Below the pieces are notes generated by a model that saw only the letters and a list, made by a program, of their open reading frames with translations, was not told the DNA's origin and ran no database searches. Below, one piece after another: positions 15,094 to 21,835 of a stretch of DNA of 33,039 bases. The first letter of the stretch is position 1. Every line of letters starts with the position of its first letter. Made by a program: the position numbers and the translations under genes. Source of the stretch: CAYJEQ01 sp964369235 (GTDB lineage Bacteria > Bacillota > Clostridia > Oscillospirales > Ruminococcaceae); the NCBI GenBank assembly GCA_964369235.1, contig CAYJEQ010000022.1, positions 1 through 33,039 on the forward strand, written 5' to 3'.

Positions 15094-16308
15094 ATGAAAT
15101 ATGATTTTACAACCATAATGGATAGAAGTGGTAAAGACGCTATTGCAGTGGACATACCATATTTGCCTGGATTTATAGAGGTTAGCGAAACAAGAGCTGA
15201 GTTTACCAGAATTCCTATGTGGATTGCTGATATGAACTTTGCAACAGTGCCTACAATTGTAGAGGCTATGATAGAGAGAGCAAAACATCCAGCCTATGGT
15301 TATTTCATCCCTCCTAAGGAATACTATGACAGCATAATTAACTGGCATAAAAACCACCATGGAGTAGAGGGATTAGCACCAGAGCATATCGGCTATGAAA
15401 ATGGTGTGCTAGGTTGCGTGGTATCTGCTACAAACATCCTTTGTTCCAAAGGGGATAAGATACTATTACATAGCCCAACCTATGTTGGATTTACAGCATC
15501 ACTGGGCAATAATGGTTATGACATGGTACACAGCCTACTGGTAAAGGATGCTGAGGGTGTATGGCGTATGGATTTTGAGGATATGGAAGAAAAACTTAAA
15601 ACTCAAAATATCCACACAGCAATATTTTGTTCTCCTCATAATCCTACAGGTAGAGTGTGGGAACAGTGGGAAGTGGAAAAAGCAATGGAGCTTTACAAAA
15701 AATACGATGTATATGTAATCTCTGATGAAATCTGGTCAGATCTACTGCTAGAAGGTGAAAAGCATATTCCAGTACAGTCAGTTTCCGAGGATGCTAAACA
15801 GCGCACTATTGCCATCTATGCACCATCTAAAACCTTTAATCTAGCAGGGCTTATTGGTAGTTACCATATTATCTACAACAAGCGTCTAAGGGATAGAATT
15901 AACAAGGAATCCTCACTAGGACATTACAATAGCATGAATGTAATTTCTATGCACGCATTAATGGGCGCTTATAAAGACGAAGGCTACCAGTGGTTAGCAG
16001 AGCTTAGACAGGTTATTACTAAGAATATTGACTATGCTTATGATTTCTTTACAAATAAGGTTAAAGGTGTATCTGTATCTCGTCCACAGGGTACTTATAT
16101 GTTATTTATCGACTGTAGCCAGTGGCTAGAGGAAAATAATAAAACCATGGATGAGCTAATTAATCTAGGTTATGAATACGGTGTTATCTGGCAGGACGGA
16201 AGAAACTTTTTAGCAGACAACTGCCTAAGACTAAACTTTGCCCTACCATTTACATTAGTGGAAGAAGCTATGGATAGACTGGACAAATATGTTTTTAATG
16301 CTAAGTAA
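15094..16308 (+). CDS. MalY/PatB-type PLP-dependent C-S lyase
   Basis: This 404-residue fold-type I PLP enzyme closely fits the MalY/PatB group, which cleaves cystathionine or other cysteine S-conjugates to a thiol, pyruvate and ammonia; some members act as aminotransferases. Visible hallmarks are the N-terminal PMWIADMNF, YGYF near 68-71 and SPHNPTGRVW near 180-189. SDEIWSDL near 210-217 provides the cofactor-binding aspartate. The Schiff-base lysine is K246 in APSKTFNLAG, and the C-terminal substrate-carboxylate arginine is in NCLRLNFALP. It is full length, cytoplasmic and monocistronic. AAAAGGA lies upstream of the ATG at 15094. It is transcribed divergently from the sensor kinase across 359 bases that hold both promoters. 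Whether it belongs functionally to the transporter locus is open. Confidence 0.92.
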   Translation: MKYDFTTIMDRSGKDAIAVDIPYLPGFIEVSETRAEFTRIPMWIADMNFATVPTIVEAMIERAKHPAYGYFIPPKEYYDSIINWHKNHHGVEGLAPEHIGYENGVLGCVVSATNILCSKGDKILLHSPTYVGFTASLGNNGYDMVHSLLVKDAEGVWRMDFEDMEEKLKTQNIHTAIFCSPHNPTGRVWEQWEVEKAMELYKKYDVYVISDEIWSDLLLEGEKHIPVQSVSEDAKQRTIAIYAPSKTFNLAGLIGSYHIIYNKRLRDRINKESSLGHYNSMNVISMHALMGAYKDEGYQWLAELRQVITKNIDYAYDFFTNKVKGVSVSRPQGTYMLFIDCSQWLEENNKTMDELINLGYEYGVIWQDGRNFLADNCLRLNFALPFTLVEEAMDRLDKYVFNAK

Positions 16309-16332
16309 TAAATACAAATAACACAAAAAAAC

Positions 16333-16369
16333 GGGTATATCTCCTCGCATACAGCGAAGGGATATACCC
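16333..16369 (+). terminator. Hairpin after the MalY-like gene
   Basis: GGGTATATC (16333-16341) pairs with GATATACCC (16361-16369), with an inner CGC/GCG. Outer arms ACAAATAA (16314-16321) and TTATTTGT (16371-16378) extend the stem asymmetrically. It probably ends the upstream transcript, although the T-run is weak. Confidence 0.5.
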
Positions 16370-16373
16370 ATTA

Positions 16374-16406
16374 TTTGTACTATATTTGGAGCAAATATAG
16401 TACAAA
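16374..16406. other. 15-bp perfect hairpin
   Basis: 16374-16388 pairs perfectly with 16392-16406 around the loop GAG. It directly precedes the target-site repeat of the MITE-like copy at 16415. It shares TTTGT with the right arm of the previous hairpin, so the two structures compete. It may terminate transcription from either side. Confidence 0.55.
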
Positions 16407-16414
16407 AGTAATAA

Positions 16415-16484
16415 GGTTCTATATCAATTGTCGGCGAGGGAAGGCACCCCCATATAATTTTACTCCAACATTTGGTAAAGAACC
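16415..16484 (+). mobile_element. MITE-like hairpin element, copy 2, internally deleted
   Basis: It starts GGTTCTATATCAATTGT and ends AGAACC like the copy at 23244, but the left arm of the central stem is missing, so only 70 bp remain. The surviving arm reads GGCGAGGGAAGGCACCCC, a stem variant different from the other copies. The flanks are AGTAATAA (16407-16414) and AGTAATAG (16485-16492), an 8-bp target duplication with one change. Confidence 0.72.
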
Positions 16485-16488
16485 AGTA

Positions 16489-16509
16489 ATAGCCAATAGC
16501 TAATAGCTA
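16489..16509 (+). repeat. Three tandem 7-mers
   Basis: Three consecutive units of ATAGCYA (ATAGCCA, ATAGCTA, ATAGCTA) begin inside the right target duplication of the preceding element. The array is very short and probably arose by slippage. Confidence 0.4.
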
Positions 16510-16560
16510 TGATTAAAACAATGTGGCAAAGCTACACTATAACTTTTCACTATTACTTAT

Positions 16561-17298
16561 TTACATTACTATTCCACCATTGGGGCTTAGTACCTGTCCT
16601 GTTATAAAGCTAGAACTATCACTACATAGGAAGTAGATAGCCTCTGCAATCTCCTCTGGTCTACCTAATCTGCCCATAGGAGTTTCCTCCTCTATAAGAG
16701 CGATGGTTTCAGGGGAAAGACTGGCATTCATTGGGGTGGCAATTGCCCCAGGGGCAACGCAGTTTACCCTAATACCTGATAGAGAGGTTTCTAGGGCAAG
16801 GGCTTTAGTTAGGCCAATAATGCCAGCCTTAGTAGCTGAGTAGTGAGCCTCACAAGCTCCACCTACCATACCGAATATAGAAGATAGGTTTACAATAGTG
16901 CCACCACTACCTTTAATCATGGCTTTTATAGCTTCTCTACAGCAGAGCATAACACTGCGTAGATTAACTGTAAGCATGGTGTCAATGTCCTCATCAGTTA
17001 GGTCGGTGTACAGTTTATTTTGGGCAATGCCGGCATTGTTTACCACAGCATCAACACTGCCAAAGGTAGCTAAGGCAGTAGTAAACATTGCAGATATATC
17101 ACTGGAGCTTGCCATATCAGCCTTTATTGCTAATATTTTACCAGAATACTGGGAAAGCTCCTCTAGTAGATTATCAGCACCAGCTTTGGTATTATTATAG
17201 GTAAATGCTACATTCCAGCCTTTTTCAGCAAAGAGTTTTACAGTGTGGTAGCCGATACCTTTAGAGCCACCTGTAATAAGGAGAGTTTTATTATCCAT
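16561..17298 (-). CDS. FabG-like short-chain dehydrogenase/reductase
   Basis: This 245-residue classical SDR has a Rossmann cofactor motif TGGSKGIG (9-16), NNAG (87-90), catalytic serine in LSS (139-140), and the YxxxK pair Y153 and K157 in HYSATKAG. The C-terminal TGQVLSPNGG is typical of 3-oxoacyl-ACP reductase-like enzymes. An acidic D61 follows the second strand. The length is normal. It could reduce 3-oxoacyl-ACP, but many FabG-like paralogues act on other carbonyl substrates. There is no fatty-acid cluster next to it, so the substrate is uncertain and no symbol is given. It is monocistronic on the minus strand, with AAAGG ten bases upstream of the ATG at 17298. Confidence 0.88.
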   Translation of the reverse strand: MDNKTLLITGGSKGIGYHTVKLFAEKGWNVAFTYNNTKAGADNLLEELSQYSGKILAIKADMASSSDISAMFTTALATFGSVDAVVNNAGIAQNKLYTDLTDEDIDTMLTVNLRSVMLCCREAIKAMIKGSGGTIVNLSSIFGMVGGACEAHYSATKAGIIGLTKALALETSLSGIRVNCVAPGAIATPMNASLSPETIALIEEETPMGRLGRPEEIAEAIYFLCSDSSSFITGQVLSPNGGIVM

Positions 17299-17327
17299 AT
17301 GAAATCAACCTTTCTATTAATAGATTA

Positions 17328-17357
17328 ATTATACTATAGTCCATATGCTATAAGCAA
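17328..17357 (-). promoter_or_regulatory. Promoter of the SDR gene
   Basis: On the minus strand TTGCTT (17352-17357), an 18-base spacer and an exact TATAAT (17328-17333), about 30 bases before the start codon. Confidence 0.6.
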
Positions 17358-17407
17358 GGTTTGGTAATTGGAAAACAGCCTAGATTTAGGTAAATATCAT
17401 ATAAATA

Positions 17408-17436
17408 TTGTCAAAACCCTTAATATATAGTATAAT
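17408..17436 (+). promoter_or_regulatory. Promoter of nrdR
   Basis: TTGTCA (17408-17413), 17 bases, then exact TATAAT (17431-17436), about 40 bases before the nrdR start codon. Confidence 0.75.
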
Positions 17437-17474
17437 GTAGGTTAAACTATTAAGTGGTGAAAGGAGGGGCTTTA

Positions 17475-17927
17475 ATGAAATGCCCTTATTGTAACTATGA
17501 TGAAAGTAAGGTAGTGGATTCTCGTCCAGCAGATGAAGGAGAGAAAATCCGTCGCCGTCGTGAGTGTCTTAGCTGTAGCAAAAGATTTACCACCTATGAA
17601 ATAGTAGAAACCACCCCAGTTATGGTGGTAAAAAAAGATGGCACCAGAGAGCCTTTTAACGCTGACAAGCTGTTACAGGGGTTACTGCGTGCTTGTGAAA
17701 AGCGCCCTGTATCCACCGAAACCTTAATAAAGGTAATTGAGGAGATACAGATATCAGTACAAAATGATATGATTAGAGAGATAACCTCCCAAGAAATCGG
17801 AGAGTTAACCTTAAAAGAGCTTAAAGCTATAGATCAGGTGGCTTATATTAGGTTTGCTTCGGTTTACAAGAAATTTGAAGATATACAGTCCTTTATAAAC
17901 GAACTAGAGAGTTTACAGAGAACCTAG
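17475..17927 (+). CDS. nrdR: Transcriptional repressor NrdR
   Basis: This 150-residue protein is NrdR, the zinc- and ATP/dATP-binding repressor of ribonucleotide reductase genes. The N-terminal zinc ribbon is seen as CPYC at 3-6 and CLSC at about 31-34, with VVDSRPADEG and IRRRRECLSCSKRFTTYE between and after. The ATP-cone domain follows (VVKKDGTREPFNADKLLQGL). The length is normal for the family. ATG 17475 is chosen because AAAGGAGG lies immediately upstream; an in-frame GTG at 17454 precedes that site. Its stop codon is 11 bases before the YmdB start, so the two are co-transcribed. No NrdR boxes were sought outside this region. Confidence 0.97.
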   Translation: MKCPYCNYDESKVVDSRPADEGEKIRRRRECLSCSKRFTTYEIVETTPVMVVKKDGTREPFNADKLLQGLLRACEKRPVSTETLIKVIEEIQISVQNDMIREITSQEIGELTLKELKAIDQVAYIRFASVYKKFEDIQSFINELESLQRT

Positions 17928-17938
17928 TGGAGGATAAG

Positions 17939-18709
17939 ATGAGAGTTTTAATACTAGGTGATGTAGTGGGCAGTGGTGGCTGTGAGAAGATAGCCAAGGT
18001 ACTACCTAATTATAAATCACAGAAAAAAATAGATATTGTTATAGCCAATGGTGAGAATTCAGCCGAAGGCAATGGAATTACCCCTGCTAGTAGCGATGAT
18101 CTGCTATCTAGTGGAGTTGATGTAATTACAACAGGTAATCATGTACTGCGACGCAGAGAGATATACGATTACCTAGATAGGGAAAACTACCCTATAATAC
18201 GCCCAGCAAACTACGATGAATCAGCCCCAGGTAAGGGTTATTATATACTTGATATGCTAAGGTATAAACTGTGTGTAATAAATCTTCAGGGGAGGGTTTT
18301 TATGCCACCAATAGACAGCCCGTTTCAGGCAGTTGATCAGATAATTAGTCAGGTGTCAACTCCTAATATAATCGTGGATTTCCACGGTGAGGCGACCAGT
18401 GAGAAGATTAGCCTAGGTAGATACCTAGATGGAAGAGTTTCGGCTGTAGTGGGTACACACACCCATGTACAAACAGCAGATGAACAGATATTCCCAGGTG
18501 GTACAGGCTATATAACCGATCTAGGTATGTGTGGCAGTAGTAATTCCATACTGGGGGTGAAATGTGAACAAGTTATATACAAAATCAAAACAAATCTTCC
18601 GACAAAATTAGACAGTGTTAAGGAAGATTGTGTTTTGCATGGTGTTTTGCTTGAGATAGATGACAAATCGGGCAAATGTACACAAATAGAGAGGGTTAGA
18701 CTAATATAA
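17939..18709 (+). CDS. ymdB: YmdB-family cyclic-nucleotide phosphodiesterase
   Basis: This 256-residue metallophosphoesterase is of the TIGR00282/YmdB group. B. subtilis YmdB hydrolyses 2',3'-cyclic nucleotides in vitro and influences biofilm and motility fate. The metal ligands are in their usual places: D8 (LGDVV), E39-N40 (NGENSAEGNG), N67-H68 (TTGNHV), H149 (VDFHGE), and H174 and H176 (GTHTHVQ). A product of 256 residues is normal. ATG 17939 is preferred because GGAGG (in TGGAGGATAAG) lies just before it; the GTG at 17927 overlaps that site and the nrdR stop. The usual neighbour spoVS follows, after a separate promoter. Confidence 0.95.
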   Translation: MRVLILGDVVGSGGCEKIAKVLPNYKSQKKIDIVIANGENSAEGNGITPASSDDLLSSGVDVITTGNHVLRRREIYDYLDRENYPIIRPANYDESAPGKGYYILDMLRYKLCVINLQGRVFMPPIDSPFQAVDQIISQVSTPNIIVDFHGEATSEKISLGRYLDGRVSAVVGTHTHVQTADEQIFPGGTGYITDLGMCGSSNSILGVKCEQVIYKIKTNLPTKLDSVKEDCVLHGVLLEIDDKSGKCTQIERVRLI

Positions 18710-18732
18710 ACTAGACAATTATTTTGCATACC

Positions 18733-18761
18733 TTGTCTTTTAATGTAAAAAGATTTATAAT
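18733..18761 (+). promoter_or_regulatory. Promoter of spoVS within an inverted repeat
   Basis: TTGTCT (18733-18738), 17 bases, then exact TATAAT (18756-18761). Imperfect inverted arms, TGCATACCTTGTCTTT (18725-18740) and AAAGACATAAGGTGCA (18762-18777), include the -35 and flank the -10, so a repressor or other regulator could bind here. The leader to spoVS is about 125 bases. Confidence 0.65.
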
Positions 18762-18893
18762 AAAGACATAAGGTGCATATTACAACATAATCACACTACA
18801 ACTACTAAGTATTTCTCGACAATGTGTAACTTACAGCTGCTGTAATATATAAACTAATTTATGCAGTATTAAATATGTCAAGGAGGAAGAATT

Positions 18894-19154
18894 ATGGAAG
18901 TTCTAAAAGTTTCTTCGCGTTCAGTTCCAAATTCTGTTGCAGGTGCGATTGCAGGTGTGATTCGTGAAAAGGGTGAAGTAGAAGTTCAGGCAGTAGGCGC
19001 TGGAGCAGCAAACCAAGCTATTAAAGCAGTAGCTATCGCTAGAGGATACCTAGCACCAGCAGGGGTTGATTTGGTATGCGTACCAGCCTTTGCTAATATT
19101 CATATTGACACAGAGGAGCGTACAGCTCTTAAACTAATTGTAGAACCTAGATAG
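18894..19154 (+). CDS. spoVS: Stage V sporulation protein S
   Basis: This 86-residue protein matches SpoVS along its whole length: MEVLKVSSRSVPNSVAGAIAG at the start, VEVQAVGAGAANQAIKA in the middle and a C-terminal LIVEP. It is an Alba-like small protein needed in B. subtilis to progress past stage V, with effects on septation and coat formation. Its partner and biochemical activity are not settled. Its presence suggests, but does not prove, that the organism sporulates, since homologues also exist in some non-sporulating bacteria. AAGGAGGAAG precedes the ATG. It has its own promoter (18733) and a strong terminator (19227). Confidence 0.97.
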   Translation: MEVLKVSSRSVPNSVAGAIAGVIREKGEVEVQAVGAGAANQAIKAVAIARGYLAPAGVDLVCVPAFANIHIDTEERTALKLIVEPR

Positions 19155-19226
19155 GCAGATTAATATTTCTAAGATTTTAACTACATAATTCTAGACTTTA
19201 GAAATAAGCTGTGAAGAAAAATTATG

Positions 19227-19250
19227 CCACCGGCTTGCCGGTGGTTTTTT
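19227..19250 (+). terminator. Terminator of spoVS
   Basis: A GC-rich 8-bp stem, CCACCGGC with GCCGGTGG, and a two-base TT turn are followed by six T. Confidence 0.9.
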
Positions 19251-19362
19251 ACTACCTATATATTTATAGGCTTTATTTTGTCATGGGATATTATAAACTG
19301 TAACTATAGTAAGTATAAAACAGATCAAAACACACCAAACCATAAGAAAGGTGTTGATTTAT

Positions 19363-20067
19363 ATGGAGAAGAATACAGGCAACATATCACCAGCCCAGAG
19401 ATATATATTTATAATTATTGCTATACTATTTGTTGCCATTGCCATAATTATGGTAGGTGGTGATACAGGCAAGCTCTACGAAGGAGAAGGTGTATTAGTT
19501 CGTGAGGTTATAATTGACCAGGATTATAATCTAGTTATTGATAATGTAGATATTACTAAATCCCAGTTAATAGAAACCTCTGATGGGATAGTATATGGAC
19601 AGGTGGTAGCTATATCCAATATTTTGATAGAGGATAGTGGCTTTAGTATTTTTGGGGATAAGGCTAGTACCAAATATATGTCAGTTATAGATATATCCGT
19701 AAAGGAAGCCTATAAAGGTGGCTTTGGCATTGGGCAGATAGTTAGAGTAATAGCCCAGGTACCTATTATAGATTATCCACAGCCTGTAATAGGGGCAGAG
19801 GTGCTGTCCCAGATTAAAAAAGGCGATGTTGGTATGTTTTTGATTAATCGCTATACCGATGACAATAGCCAGCTAATCACCTCAGATTACAGCCTAGATA
19901 TGAGAAATATAGCCCCTTATCAGTTTTTTGATGGTAGTAGGTTTCTCTTTATCCAGAGAGAAGATGGGTTTATCTATAATAAAGAGTTTTATGATGAGCT
20001 TTACAGTGTGGACAGTATCTGGACAGTAAAAAATTATATTATCGAGCTTATGAAAGAGTATCAGTAG
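19363..20067 (+). CDS. Unknown membrane-anchored extracytoplasmic protein
   Basis: The function is not recognised. The 234-residue product has a short hydrophilic N-terminus and one membrane segment at about 13-36 (IFIIIAILFVAIAIIMV). A domain of about 195 residues, probably outside the membrane, follows. It is rich in I, V, Y and D, has few basic residues, and carries a repeated pattern of beta-strand-like stretches such as IVYGQVVAISNILIE and IGQIVRVIAQVPIID. There is no lipobox, no catalytic motif and no cysteine. ATG 19363 is chosen because AGAAAGG lies about ten bases upstream; the longer frame starts at GTG 19351 inside the site. It lies after the spoVS terminator and before a MITE-like element. 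Its promoter is unclear (TTGTCA near 19279 is a candidate). Confidence 0.7.
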   Translation: MEKNTGNISPAQRYIFIIIAILFVAIAIIMVGGDTGKLYEGEGVLVREVIIDQDYNLVIDNVDITKSQLIETSDGIVYGQVVAISNILIEDSGFSIFGDKASTKYMSVIDISVKEAYKGGFGIGQIVRVIAQVPIIDYPQPVIGAEVLSQIKKGDVGMFLINRYTDDNSQLITSDYSLDMRNIAPYQFFDGSRFLFIQREDGFIYNKEFYDELYSVDSIWTVKNYIIELMKEYQ

Positions 20068-20124
20068 GGGTTTGTACACTACTATACTTTTAAGGTGTAA
20101 CAGGCTTTTAGACAGAATATAAGA

Positions 20125-20211
20125 GGTTACTTAACAATATTGGGATAAATTATATAGGGTACCTTCCCTTGGTGACAAGGAGAGAAGGTACCCTAGTATT
20201 TATTATATAAC
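20125..20211 (-). mobile_element. MITE-like hairpin element, copy 3, diverged
   Basis: It aligns end to end with the copy at 3638: GGTTAC at the left, then the TTGGGATAAATTATATAGGG block. The central stem follows, with GGGTACCTTC and GAAGGTACCC arms, and then an AT-rich right arm. The stem sequence again differs but still pairs. Target duplications are no longer clear, which fits an older insertion. It lies between the 3' ends of the unknown protein gene and the tRNA. Confidence 0.55.
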
Positions 20212-20218
20212 TAAAAAT

Positions 20219-20256
20219 AAGAGAGAGTATTTAGATAAATCTAAATACTCTCTCTT
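20219..20256 (-). terminator. Terminator of tRNA-Pro
   Basis: A perfect 17-bp stem (20219-20235 with 20240-20256) with the loop TAAA lies just after the tRNA on the minus strand, followed there by TATTTTTAG. Confidence 0.85.
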
Positions 20257-20261
20257 GCTGG

Positions 20262-20338
20262 TGGTCGAGGTGACAGGACTTGAACCCGCGGCATCTTGGT
20301 CCCAAACCAAGCACTCTACCAAACTGAGCTACACCTCG
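20262..20338 (-). tRNA. tRNA-Pro (anticodon UGG)
   Basis: On the minus strand the gene begins CGAGGTGTAGCTCAG, which gives the acceptor stem and D arm. The anticodon stem is CTTGG/CCAAG with the loop TTTGGGA, hence anticodon TGG. The T arm contains GGGTTCAAGTCC. The acceptor 3' strand is CACCTCG, then A and an encoded CCA (20262-20264). All stems pair. A consensus promoter and a strong terminator surround it, so it is a single-gene transcript. Confidence 0.97.
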
Positions 20339-20383
20339 ATATTTAATTTTCTGTGGAGGTTGTTTCCTTCACATCGCTTAACT

Positions 20384-20412
20384 ATTATAACTCGAATTAC
20401 GAAAAAAGTCAA
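20384..20412 (-). promoter_or_regulatory. Promoter of tRNA-Pro
   Basis: On the minus strand TTGACT (20407-20412), 17 bases, then exact TATAAT (20384-20389), about 45 bases before the mature tRNA. Confidence 0.8.
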
Positions 20413-20544
20413 TAGTTTTTTTAAAAAAATTATAAAAAAGTTTGAGATGCTCTAAACCCTTATAAATAAAGGCTTTTCACCATATAATGTAAAAGAAAAA
20501 TCATCAAGCTGTGAAAAAAATATAATTTTCTAGGGATAATTTTT

Positions 20545-20578
20545 AAAAAACTGTGGTAGATAATTCTACCTACCACAG
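20545..20578 (-). terminator. Terminator of the M42 peptidase gene
   Basis: CTGTGGTAG (20551-20559) pairs with CTACCACAG (20570-20578). On the minus strand the stem is followed by a run of six T (20545-20550). Confidence 0.82.
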
Positions 20579-20588
20579 CTAATATTTT

Positions 20589-21665
20589 CTAGAAACTATC
20601 AACTACCCCTTGATTAAGAGCTTTTACTACTTCTTTAGCAAGTTTAATAGCATTCTTATAATCCTCAATAGAGGAGATTCCATAGTGGGTGTGGGCATAT
20701 CTTACAGGGATACCAATAACAATTACTGGAACACCTGCGTTAGATAGGGCAATAGGAGCACCATTTGTCCCTCCACCTGTACGAACAGCACTTTGTACTG
20801 GGATACCATGTTCTGCTGCAAGATTAAGGGCAAATCTTTGATATCTTGGGTTAGTTATCATTCTAGCATCTATATGGCGAAGCATTGGGCCTTTTCTTAA
20901 TGCTGTTTGCACCATATAAGGCTCTACCAAAGTATCATCAGCTGGGCAGCCTTCAAATACTATTGCAATATCAGGCTTTACATGGTTGGCTGCAACGGTA
21001 GCACCACGAACACCAACCTCCTCCTGTACCGAGATAGATCCTATTACATCTACTGCAAGTTCCTCTGTTTGAAGTTCTTGTAGTAGTTTAAGAGTAGCAG
21101 CACAGCCAAGTCTACAGTCAAAGCCCTTACCAATCATTAACTGGCTTTCCTCTATAATCTGAAAATCCACATCTGGCACCACTGGAGAACCAATGTTAAT
21201 TTTGTACTTTTCTACTACTTCTTTAGCATCTACTGCACCAATGTCAATAGCCATGCTTTCCATAGATAGGGGAGCTTTTTTCTCAGCTTCGGTCATGTAG
21301 TGGGGAGGCTTACTGGAGGTAACTCCGATAATTTCTTTACCTTCGCTATTAATTACACGAACACGATGGGCTGGAATATTAGAGTTAACCCAACCACCTA
21401 TCTGGATAAATCTCAGTGTACCATCTGGTTTTATAGCCTGCACCATAAATCCTACCTCGTCACTGTGGCCATCAATCATTACTACAGGGCGATTGCCTCT
21501 ATTAGTAGGTGGGGTTATGTATAGATTGCGCATTTTGTCCTCGTGAAGTTCTCCTAGGTCTTTGCCATACTCACGGGCAATAGCTACCACATCATCTTCA
21601 AATCCTGAAATTCCGTTGGCATCGCTTAGTCTTTGGGCAAGTTCTAAAATATCAAATTCTTTCAT
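20589..21665 (-). CDS. M42-family metallo-aminopeptidase
   Basis: This 358-residue cytoplasmic zinc or cobalt aminopeptidase belongs to the M42 family (FrvX/YsdC/glutamyl-aminopeptidase group), which forms large tetrahedral assemblies that trim peptides. Likely metal ligands and catalytic residues are H67 (IDGHSDE), D183 (GFDCRLGCAA), E215-E216 (SVQEEVGVRGA), E238 (FEGC) and H327 (RYAHTHYG). GGGTNGAPI near 297-305 is also typical. The length is normal. It is monocistronic, with GAAAGGA about 13 bases upstream of the ATG at 21665. It may recycle peptides; the next gene, an alanine symporter on the other strand, is not clearly linked. Confidence 0.93.
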   Translation of the reverse strand: MKEFDILELAQRLSDANGISGFEDDVVAIAREYGKDLGELHEDKMRNLYITPPTNRGNRPVVMIDGHSDEVGFMVQAIKPDGTLRFIQIGGWVNSNIPAHRVRVINSEGKEIIGVTSSKPPHYMTEAEKKAPLSMESMAIDIGAVDAKEVVEKYKINIGSPVVPDVDFQIIEESQLMIGKGFDCRLGCAATLKLLQELQTEELAVDVIGSISVQEEVGVRGATVAANHVKPDIAIVFEGCPADDTLVEPYMVQTALRKGPMLRHIDARMITNPRYQRFALNLAAEHGIPVQSAVRTGGGTNGAPIALSNAGVPVIVIGIPVRYAHTHYGISSIEDYKNAIKLAKEVVKALNQGVVDSF

Positions 21666-21749
21666 AATACTTAACTATTCCTTTCGGTTTATAATAAACT
21701 TTATATTGGGCTATATTCATTAGCGAAACTCTAGTAAAGTGCTAAATTC

Positions 21750-21777
21750 ATTATACTACAGTAAAGATATTTTGCAA
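21750..21777 (-). promoter_or_regulatory. Promoter of the M42 peptidase gene
   Basis: On the minus strand TTGCAA (21772-21777), a 16-base spacer and exact TATAAT (21750-21755). Confidence 0.55.
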
Positions 21778-21835
21778 GTATTTTATGTAAAAATTTCATA
21801 GATTATATAAAATTTAGAGAGGACACTGGTTATTG

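Noticed and set aside
16314..16378. Possible sixth MITE-like copy
   Set aside because: It has a GGGTATATC stem with a CGC/GCG tip but lacks the conserved TTTTACCC arm, the GGTTCT end and target duplications. I treat it as a terminator-like hairpin.
16489..16509. CRISPR-like or regulatory repeat
   Set aside because: Three 7-base units without spacers are simple slippage; no CRISPR array or cas gene is present.
20125..20211. 8-bp target duplication at the third MITE-like copy
   Set aside because: The nearest match (ATATAAGA against AAATAAGA) does not abut the aligned end, so it was not claimed.
20255..20455. 66-residue plus-strand reading frame
   Set aside because: It lies antisense to tRNA-Pro and its promoter; the protein similarity to common misannotated tRNA-derived frames is an artefact.
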